Shown: positions 1 to 5,296 of the stretch, one piece after another | Position numbering within the stretch: position 1 is the first letter of the stretch | Layout of the letters: every line of letters begins with the position of its first letter | DNA from: Candidatus Eiseniibacteriota bacterium | Lineage (GTDB): Bacteria; Joyebacterota; Joyebacteria; Joyebacterales; Joyebacteraceae | DNA: 8,302 bases | Direction: 5' to 3' | NCBI GenBank assembly: GCA_030638405.1 | Contig: DAOWER010000294.1 | Location: 1 to 8,302 of the forward strand | Notes under the pieces: generated by a model | The model's input: only the letters and a program-made list of their open reading frames with translations | What the model was told of the DNA's origin: nothing | Database searches by the model: none | Program-made: the position numbers and the translations under genes

Positions 1-969
1 AGCCAGGAGCGCTTCGAGAAGATCGAGTGGTTCGGCGCCCGCTACATCAAGACCCCCGGGTGCGAGAGCAACGTCAAGGAGATCTACGACAAGGCCAACG
101 AGCTCAGGCAGGATCCGAAGAACCGGATCATGAACCAGTTCGAGGAGTTCGGGAACTACCGCTTCCACTATTACTGCACGGGCAACTCCTGCATAGAGGT
201 CGCTGCGGAGCTCGCGGAGAAGGGCATCGGCAACGGGAAGATCGCGGCGTTCGCATCGGCCATGGGTTCTGCGGGCACGATTGCCGCGGCCGAGCGCATC
301 AAGCACGAGTTCCACGATGCTCTCACCATCGGCGTCGAGCCCATCCAGTGCCCCACCATCTACTGGAACGGCTACGGCGGACACGATATCCAGGGGATCG
401 GCGACAAGCACGTCACGTGGATCCACAACGTCTTCGAGATGGACGCCATTACCTGCATCGACGACATCGAGTCAAAGAAGGGCCTGCAGCTACTGACCGA
501 AGAGGCCGGATGGAAGGTGATGGCCGACCGCTACGGCGTGCCCGAAACGAGCATCCGGGAGATGTCGGAGATCATGGGTATCTCGGGCGTGTGCAACGTC
601 CTGGCCTCCATCAAGACCGCGAAGTTCTACGGGCTCAAGGAGAGCGACAGCGTCTTCACGATCGCCACGGACACGATGGACCGGTATCACTCCGTGATGA
701 AGCAGCTCGAAGATGTCTACGGGGTAATGGACGAGACGGAGGCCGCGGTGAGAACCGTGTCGATCTTCCACAAGGCCGGTACCGACTGGTTCAGCGAGGG
801 AACGCGCCACGCAAGGCAGAGCTGGTTCAATCTTAAGTACTACACGTGGGTCGAGCAGCAGGGGAAGACCGTCGAGGAACTCGACGCCCAGCGCGACCCG
901 GAGTTCTGGCTCAAGGAGCAGGCGAAGGTCGAGGAGACGGACAGGCGCCTGCGTGAACTGAGAGGCTGA
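1..969 (+). CDS. PLP-dependent fold-type II enzyme, cysteine-synthase-like (5' end missing)
   Basis: The frame is open from base 1 and ends at TGA 967-969, so 322 C-terminal residues are visible and the start lies outside the window. Residue numbers count from the window edge. Four landmarks align with the cysteine synthase / cystathionine beta-synthase family: NQFEEFGNYRFHY with CTG at 45-61 (compare NQF..P.NP..HY..TG), the PLP-phosphate loop SAMGSAGT at 86-93, IGVEP followed by IQGIGD at 130-135, and TDTMDRY at 223-229 (compare PDSGERY). The PLP lysine should be upstream and is not visible. Such enzymes are cytosolic and carry out beta-replacement or beta-elimination on serine- or cysteine-type substrates; the substrate here cannot be told. 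Differences from true cysteine synthase are the altered phosphate loop, Thr225 where Ser usually contacts the PLP ring nitrogen, and about 90 residues after the RY motif, rich in Trp and charged residues. It could be a separate PLP subfamily rather than CysK. Nothing in the neighbouring genes helps to assign a pathway. Confidence 0.85.
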   Translation, partial: SQERFEKIEWFGARYIKTPGCESNVKEIYDKANELRQDPKNRIMNQFEEFGNYRFHYYCTGNSCIEVAAELAEKGIGNGKIAAFASAMGSAGTIAAAERIKHEFHDALTIGVEPIQCPTIYWNGYGGHDIQGIGDKHVTWIHNVFEMDAITCIDDIESKKGLQLLTEEAGWKVMADRYGVPETSIREMSEIMGISGVCNVLASIKTAKFYGLKESDSVFTIATDTMDRYHSVMKQLEDVYGVMDETEAAVRTVSIFHKAGTDWFSEGTRHARQSWFNLKYYTWVEQQGKTVEELDAQRDPEFWLKEQAKVEETDRRLRELRG

Positions 970-991
970 GAGAGGTTTCATCTCGCAGGGA

Positions 992-1043
992 GGCGGCGGG
1001 GACGAGTCTCGGGGTGCGCCCGCAGACCCTGCTCCCCGCCGCC
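992..1043 (+). terminator. GC-rich inverted repeat, possible terminator of the PLP gene
   Basis: Bases 992-1002 (GGCGGCGGGGA) pair perfectly with 1033-1043 over 11 bp, starting 22 bases after the stop codon. The 30-nt loop is long, and what follows (CTCTTCACTCCT) is pyrimidine-rich but not a true U-tract. It may end the PLP transcript, or only slow the polymerase or protect the 3' end. Confidence 0.4.
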
Positions 1044-1081
1044 CTCTTCACTCCTGCGTTCGCCGCCCGGGATGTTCTCTA

Positions 1082-1110
1082 TTGTCCATCCCTACTGGAC
1101 GTGGTAAGAT
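1082..1110 (+). promoter_or_regulatory. Candidate sigma-70-type promoter for the beta-helix gene
   Basis: TTGTCC at 1082-1087 (4/6 match to the -35 consensus) and TAAGAT at 1105-1110 (4/6 match to the -10) are separated by 17 bp. A TGG just before the -10 makes it an extended -10. Transcription would start near 1117 and leave a leader of about 110 nt before the ATG at 1230. This is a pattern match only; promoter consensus in this lineage may differ. Confidence 0.35.
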
Positions 1111-1122
1111 ACCTGTGAAGTC

Positions 1123-1155
1123 TAGGCGGCAGGCCGGAACGGCCGCGGCGGCCTA
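1123..1155 (+). other. Structured leader stem-loop upstream of the beta-helix gene
   Basis: TAGGC (1123-1127) pairs with GCCTA (1151-1155). Inside it, GGCCG (1132-1136) pairs with CGGCC (1140-1144) around a GAA loop, and the two stems are separated by an internal loop. It falls just after the predicted transcription start. It could stabilise the 5' end or affect translation, but in GC-rich DNA such pairing also arises by chance, and I recognise no known riboswitch. Confidence 0.22.
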
Positions 1156-1229
1156 CCTTCCACAGCTTCCCACTGACATGACCGCTGCCCGTCCTGGACC
1201 GCCACACCACGTGTGAGGGGAGGCGAACC

Positions 1230-4139
1230 ATGATGCGGCACGCGGCGACGGCCACGATTCTGCTCCTCCTTGCTGCACCGGTCTCTGGCACGGTCATCCA
1301 CGTCGACTGGACGGGAGGCGGCGACTACACCACCATCCAAGAGGGGATTGGAGCGGCCGGCGAGGGTGATACGCTGTTGATAGCACCGGGCACATACACC
1401 GGCCCGCAGAACCGCGACATCGATTTCGGAGGCACCAATCTCGTCCTCAGGGGGACGGCCGGGAGGGACTCGACGGTCATCGACTGCGAGCAAATGGGCC
1501 GCGCCTTCTACTTCCACAGCGGTGAGGACTCCACGTCGGTAATGGAGGGCCTCACCATCACAAACGGCTACGCGGGAGTCGAGCTCTACGAGATCACCAG
1601 GGGAGGAGCCTTCTACTGCGTCGGCTCATCCCCAACGCTCACCGATCTCGTGTTCTCCAGTAACGTCGCTGGCTCATACGGCGGCGCCGTGCACTGCGAA
1701 CTCGGCTCCTCGCCCACGCTGACAGATGTTACCTTCGTGGGTAACAGCGCGTACGACGGCGGCGGCATGAACAGCGGCTCCGGTTCCTCGCCGACGCTCA
1801 CGGACGTCGTCTTCGAGGGCAACAGCGCGTACTACGGCGGCGCGTATGTCTCGGGAGAGAACTGCAGCGGGAGACTCACGAACGTCGCATTCCTGGGCAA
1901 CGTCGCAAGCATGTGGGGAGGCGCGGCCAGCTTGGGGTCATACTGCTCCGACGTACTCACCGACGTCACGTTCGTCGGCAACTACGGCCACTTCGGCGGC
2001 GCAATCTCGTTCACCGGCGGCAGCACCGCAGTGGTTCGGAACGCGACATTCCTGAACAACGCGGGTGTGTATTCCGGAGCCGCATACTCCAAGTACGCAT
2101 CCCCGACCATCGAGAACTCGACCTTCTGCGGCAATCACGGACAGGCAATGGGCTGCATCTGGGCCAGCAACTCCTCAATGACGGTGACGCGTTCCATCCT
2201 CGCGTTCACTACGGGCTACCCGGTGACCAGTTGCCCGTCCAACGACTACTTCAGTATCACGCATTGCCTCATATTCGGCAACGAGCAGGGAGACAGTCTG
2301 TGCGTGGCGTGGAACAACTCCCAGAACAACTATGACAATCTCTTCATCGACCCACAGTTCTGCGATTCCGCCAACGGTGACCTGACTCTCCGCGCCGGGT
2401 CGCCGTGTCTTCCCGAGAACAACGCCTGGAACGAGCTCATCGGAGCGCACGTCCGCGGATGCGGGCCACTTCCCGGAACATGGTTCGTCGATTGCGACAA
2501 CGTATCCGGGCTCGAGGACGGTTCTCCTGAATACCCGTTCGACACAATCCAGGAAGGGATCGACGCCGCCGGTGAGGGCGAGACCGTGGCCGTCGCGGCA
2601 GGAGTCTATGCGGGCCCAGGGAACCGCGACCTCGACTTCGGCGGGACGAACATGACCCTGGTTGGGATAACGCGCTCCCACTACACCACCATCGACTGCG
2701 AGGATGCGGGCAGAGCTCTCGACTTCCACAGCGGAGAAGACGCCACCTCCTTGGTAGAGGGCTTCACCATTGCGAACGGATACTCGGCCGGGCACGGCGG
2801 AGCGATGGTCTGCGATGCGTCGTCACCGTCCGTGACGGGCGTGAGGTTCGTCGGCAACGAGGCCGCCACCGGCGGCGCGCTGTACTGCGCTGACGCCTCC
2901 CCCGCACTGTCTTGGGTCGTGTTCTCCGGGAACGAGGCGGGGATAGCAGGGGCCATGCTCTGTGACAACTCGTCCCCGGTATGCACAAACGTCAACTTCT
3001 TCGACAACCACGCGCATCTCGACGAGGGCGGCGGCTTGTGTGTCAGGAATGGCTCATCTCCGGTGCTCAGCGACGTCATGTTCGTTGGCAACACCTCTGG
3101 AGGCAGAGGCGGCGGGATGTGCGTATATGGAGCATCATCGCCGAACGTCGCAATGGCCACGTTTCAGGACAACTCGGCCGACGCGGGAGGCGGCATATGG
3201 TGCGGCGACCCCGGCCCGTCGCTGACGCTGTCAACCACCACGCTCGAGGGGAACGCCGCCTCCTGTGGGGGCGGCGTCTGCTGCGACGACGCCTCGCCGA
3301 CGATTACGACGTCCATCATCGCATTCAGCACCGACGGCGAGGCCGTGGGCTGGGCCGAGCCAGGCAACCCAACCATTTTCCACTGCTGCATCTTCGGCAA
3401 CGCCGGAGGCGACAGCCTGTTCGGCAACTACCACGACAACATCTTCGCCGATCCCATATTCTGTCCAGGGGAGCTGACCGTCCGGGAGGACTCACCGTGC
3501 GTGGCGTGGAACAACCCTTGGTATGTGGACATCGGTGCGTACTTGGCCGGTTGTGACGCGCCGTCGCCGGTAGAGGGCGCGTTCTACGCCACCGCCATTT
3601 CCTCGGATGCGATCCTGCTACGCTGGGTGATGGAGTTACTCCCCGGCATCGAGGGACTCAACATCTACCGCTCGACGTCGCCCGACGGGCCGTTCGAGCG
3701 GCTCAATGAGCGACCGATCCCCCCGGTGTCGCCCGGTGAGTACGAAGACGACACCGTCTGGCCCGAGACAACGTTCTGGTACGACCTCCGAGCGATGCTG
3801 GGCAACGGGACCGAGGAGCCCGTCGGCCAGTCGCCGGCCGAGGTCACGACGGAGGGCCGCCTTGCGCTCCGGCTCTACCCGGCCTCACCCAATCCGTTCA
3901 CTGGCAAGACCAGCATCCGACTGGACGTCCCGGGGCACGCGGGGACGGCCACCCTCACGGTGCACGATCTGAGCGGCAGGAAGGTGACGACTCTGCTTCA
4001 CGGTGTCGGCCGCGGCCGCCACCACGTCGAGTGGGACGGCAGGAACGCCCGGGGCACCGCAGTGGCGTCCGGCATCTACTTCGTCAGGCTCAAGGTCGAT
4101 GACGAGATCAGGAACTCAAAGCTGACCGTTCTCAGGTAG
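1230..4139 (+). CDS. Exported duplicated parallel beta-helix protein with Fn3-like and C-terminal FlgD/type IX-like sorting domain
   Basis: The 969-residue protein starts at ATG 1230 (a second ATG follows at 1233), with AGGGGAGG at 1216-1223 as ribosome site. Residues 1-20 form a signal peptide: Arg3/His4, a hydrophobic Ile-Leu run, then PVSG before Thr21. Two homologous halves follow, about 22-411 and 417-775, each opening with a TIQEGI..AAGEG segment and ending in a Cys-containing IGA motif. Each half carries short coils of the pattern SSPTLTDV.F.GN then GG, typical of right-handed parallel beta-helix (Pbl/polymorphic-outer-membrane-protein-like) repeats. Residues about 778-875 look like a fibronectin-III domain (LRWV, LNIYRS, FWYDLRA). 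Residues 877-969 match FlgD-like/T9SS type A sorting domains (YPASPNPF, LSGRKV, ASGIYFVRL, LTVLR). The location is probably the cell surface or outside, with the C-terminus directing export or anchoring. Parallel beta-helices often bind or cleave polysaccharides, but I see no catalytic signature, so adhesion or carbohydrate binding is only a guess. Confidence 0.9.
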   Translation: MMRHAATATILLLLAAPVSGTVIHVDWTGGGDYTTIQEGIGAAGEGDTLLIAPGTYTGPQNRDIDFGGTNLVLRGTAGRDSTVIDCEQMGRAFYFHSGEDSTSVMEGLTITNGYAGVELYEITRGGAFYCVGSSPTLTDLVFSSNVAGSYGGAVHCELGSSPTLTDVTFVGNSAYDGGGMNSGSGSSPTLTDVVFEGNSAYYGGAYVSGENCSGRLTNVAFLGNVASMWGGAASLGSYCSDVLTDVTFVGNYGHFGGAISFTGGSTAVVRNATFLNNAGVYSGAAYSKYASPTIENSTFCGNHGQAMGCIWASNSSMTVTRSILAFTTGYPVTSCPSNDYFSITHCLIFGNEQGDSLCVAWNNSQNNYDNLFIDPQFCDSANGDLTLRAGSPCLPENNAWNELIGAHVRGCGPLPGTWFVDCDNVSGLEDGSPEYPFDTIQEGIDAAGEGETVAVAAGVYAGPGNRDLDFGGTNMTLVGITRSHYTTIDCEDAGRALDFHSGEDATSLVEGFTIANGYSAGHGGAMVCDASSPSVTGVRFVGNEAATGGALYCADASPALSWVVFSGNEAGIAGAMLCDNSSPVCTNVNFFDNHAHLDEGGGLCVRNGSSPVLSDVMFVGNTSGGRGGGMCVYGASSPNVAMATFQDNSADAGGGIWCGDPGPSLTLSTTTLEGNAASCGGGVCCDDASPTITTSIIAFSTDGEAVGWAEPGNPTIFHCCIFGNAGGDSLFGNYHDNIFADPIFCPGELTVREDSPCVAWNNPWYVDIGAYLAGCDAPSPVEGAFYATAISSDAILLRWVMELLPGIEGLNIYRSTSPDGPFERLNERPIPPVSPGEYEDDTVWPETTFWYDLRAMLGNGTEEPVGQSPAEVTTEGRLALRLYPASPNPFTGKTSIRLDVPGHAGTATLTVHDLSGRKVTTLLHGVGRGRHHVEWDGRNARGTAVASGIYFVRLKVDDEIRNSKLTVLR
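1293..3554 (+). repeat. Internal tandem duplication within the beta-helix gene
   Basis: Copy 1 spans about 1293-2477 and copy 2 about 2478-3554. TIQEG occurs at residues 35 and 439, and FHSGED at residues 95 and 499. Both are exactly 404 residues apart, so the first part of the two copies aligns without gaps. The closing Cys of each half (411 and 775) is 364 apart, so copy 2 has lost, or copy 1 gained, about 40 residues of coils in the middle. Copy 1 also contains finer repeats, with SSPTLTD at residues 133, 160 and 186. Confidence 0.88.
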
Positions 4140-4187
4140 GCCACGTCCGGGTCGCCCTGGCTTGGGAACAGGCAGAGCGCAGGCGCT

Positions 4188-4212
4188 CGCCCCCGCCGCC
4201 TTGGTGGGGGCG
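4188..4212 (+). terminator. Terminator-like hairpin after the beta-helix gene
   Basis: CGCCCCC (4188-4194) pairs with GGGGGCG (4206-4212). The stem continues through one G-U pair and two C-G pairs to a 5-nt loop at 4198-4202, giving 10 bp in total. It begins about 50 bases after the TAG stop. Only TT follows, so a classic U-tract is missing. It still separates the beta-helix transcript from the iron operon promoter downstream. Confidence 0.55.
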
Positions 4213-4251
4213 TTACGCTGTCGCTGAACGCTCATGCGCCCCATCTGAAAC

Positions 4252-4280
4252 TTGACTCCTGGCCCGTTTCATGCTAAAGT
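4252..4280 (+). promoter_or_regulatory. Promoter of the iron-uptake operon
   Basis: TTGACT at 4252-4257 matches 5/6 of the -35 consensus. A 17-bp spacer leads to TAAAGT at 4275-4280 (4/6 of the -10), preceded by TGC, which makes it an extended -10. Transcription would begin near 4287, about 23 nt before the repressor ATG. It is the best promoter match in the window, and its -10 lies inside the inverted repeat at 4276-4297. Confidence 0.65.
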
Positions 4281-4297
4281 AAGAGTGAGCTTACTTT
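4276..4297 (+). promoter_or_regulatory. Probable DtxR/MntR-type operator (perfect 8+8 inverted repeat)
   Basis: AAAGTAAG (4276-4283) and CTTACTTT (4290-4297) form a perfect inverted repeat with a 6-bp spacer. The 22-bp dyad covers most of the -10 box and the expected transcription start, and ends 12 bases before the repressor ATG. Its size and AT-rich arms suit a dimeric winged-helix metalloregulator, so the natural reading is negative autoregulation plus control of the feo genes. The arms are not the DtxR or MntR consensus I know, so assigning it to this repressor rests on position and symmetry. Confidence 0.65.
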
Positions 4298-4309
4298 GTG
4301 AGGGGAATC

Positions 4310-4729
4310 ATGCTTTCTCCCAGAAGCGCCGACTATCTCGAGACCGTCTACCTTCTCTCCCTGGAGAACGACACCGTGGGTGTGTCGCAAGTGGCGACAG
4401 AACGAGGTGTTACGGTCCCCACGGCGCGCTCTGCCATCGCGAGGCTCAGGAAGGACGGCTACGTCAGGCAGGAGCGCTACGGCAAGATCCTGCTGACCGA
4501 GCTTGGTCGGAGTCGTGCAGAATCCGTCTACAGGACGCACAGTGTGATCTTTCGGTTTCTTCACGACATTCTCGGCGTCGATGCCGAAACGGCCGACACC
4601 GAGGCGTGCAAGATGGAACATGGGCTGTCCGAGAAGACGCGGGCGCGGCTCGTTGAATTCCTGGACGAGCAGTGCGCGCCGGAAGAGGCGGGCGAAGTCG
4701 GAGGTGCGGCGCCGGCGGCCGGGCAATGA
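4310..4729 (+). CDS. DtxR/MntR-family metal-dependent transcriptional repressor
   Basis: The protein is 139 residues from ATG 4310. An in-frame GTG at 4298 is less likely because it is part of the ribosome site (GTGAGGGG). An N-terminal winged helix-turn-helix covers about residues 1-65 (ADYLETVYLL, VSQVATERGV, TVPTARSAIARLRKDGYV as recognition helix and wing lead-in). The metal-binding/dimerisation domain covers about 66-120 and includes THSVIFRFL and EACKMEHGLS. Visible candidate ligands are D8, E11, H77, C100, E103 and H104. The protein is the short MntR size, without the C-terminal SH3 domain of DtxR/IdeR. The family binds DNA as a dimer when loaded with Fe(II) or Mn(II). Being first in an operon with feoA and feoB, and preceded by a dyad over the promoter, it is most likely an Fe(II)-responsive repressor of iron uptake. 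Manganese response cannot be excluded. Confidence 0.94.
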   Translation: MLSPRSADYLETVYLLSLENDTVGVSQVATERGVTVPTARSAIARLRKDGYVRQERYGKILLTELGRSRAESVYRTHSVIFRFLHDILGVDAETADTEACKMEHGLSEKTRARLVEFLDEQCAPEEAGEVGGAAPAAGQ

Positions 4730-4770
4730 CGAAGACACGGGCCGATGTTATGGCCGGGAGAGAGTGAGTG

Positions 4771-4965
4771 ATGGATAAGGTCTTACTGGGAGTGATACTC
4801 GTCGTCGCGGTCTCGGTCCTCGTCAGGATTCTGTGGAGGTCCATCGCCCGCGCGAACGATCCGTCGAAGCCACCCTCGTGCGCCGGGTGCCCTTTCGACA
4901 GCAAGTGTGATATGCAGGACAAGCCCCATCTGGACGAGTGTGGGAGCGCGGCTGATGACAGCTGA
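4771..4965 (+). CDS. FeoB-associated Cys-rich small membrane protein
   Basis: The protein has 64 residues from ATG 4771, with GGAG 10 bases upstream; a GTG at 4768 is an alternative start. Residues 4-18 form one hydrophobic segment (VLLGVILVVAVSVLV) followed by RILWRS, which suggests a single membrane helix with the rest in the cytoplasm. The soluble tail carries four cysteines, C37, C40, C46 and C57, in a CX2CX5CX10C pattern. This resembles the small FeoB-associated Cys-rich membrane proteins (Pfam FeoB_associated type) found in many feo operons, whose role is unsettled; iron hand-over or Fe-S/metal binding have been considered. It lies 41 bases after the repressor gene, and its end overlaps feoA by 11 bases, so it should be translated with the Feo system. 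Family assignment rests on architecture and context. Confidence 0.8.
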   Translation: MDKVLLGVILVVAVSVLVRILWRSIARANDPSKPPSCAGCPFDSKCDMQDKPHLDECGSAADDS

Positions 4966-5296
4966 GCCGAGAGTGCCGCTTGCAGCTCTGAATCCCGGCG
5001 ACGCCGCGATGGTGGTCGACGTCAAGGGTGAAGGTGCATTTCGAAGAAGACTTCTGGACATGGGTTTCATCAGGGGATCTCTCGTCCGTGTCATCAAGCA
5101 CGCGCCGTTGCGCGATCCCGTGGAGTACTGCATCGGCGGAACGCACGTGACGCTGAGACTGCAGGAAGCCAGGCAGATCATTGTTGAGCAGATTACTCCC
5201 CCACCCTTCTGCCGCAAGGAGGACGGCAGCGGACGCGGCAGGCGTCCCGGCAGGGGGCTGGGACGTGGAGGAGCATGGCGGAGAAGAAGTCGCTGA
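4955..5296 (+). CDS. feoA: FeoA, SH3-like partner of the ferrous iron transporter
   Basis: The 113-residue protein starts at ATG 4955, inside the end of the preceding gene, with GGGAG at 4942-4946. The in-frame ATG at 4907 would add 16 residues unlike FeoA and is not preferred. Residues 8-80 are a typical FeoA fold: PLAALNPGD, FRRRLLDMGFIRGSLVRV, APLRDPVEY, GTHVTLRLQEARQIIV. FeoA is a small cytosolic protein needed for full Fe(II) transport through FeoB and is thought to act on its GTPase/permease. Residues 82-113 are an unusual extension with ten Arg and eight Gly, ending in WRRRSR. FeoA proteins of about 75-85 residues usually stop where this tail begins. The last 22 bases overlap the start of feoB, which suggests translational coupling. 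Confidence 0.95.
   Translation: MTAEPRVPLAALNPGDAAMVVDVKGEGAFRRRLLDMGFIRGSLVRVIKHAPLRDPVEYCIGGTHVTLRLQEARQIIVEQITPPPFCRKEDGSGRGRRPGRGLGRGGAWRRRSR

Noticed and set aside
27..836. A 269-residue plus-strand frame inside the PLP enzyme gene
   Set aside because: It is very rich in Arg, Gly and His and lacks recognisable motifs, while the other frame encodes clear fold-type II PLP motifs.
1626..1811. Short direct repeats resembling a CRISPR or minisatellite
   Set aside because: They are in-frame coils of the beta-helix protein (SSPTLTD units 26-27 residues apart), with protein-level repetition and no uniform spacers.
4298..4309. GTG at 4298 as start of the repressor
   Set aside because: It overlaps the GTGAGGGG ribosome site, and ATG 4310 gives a protein whose D8, E11 and H77 fall at the same numbers as in MntR.
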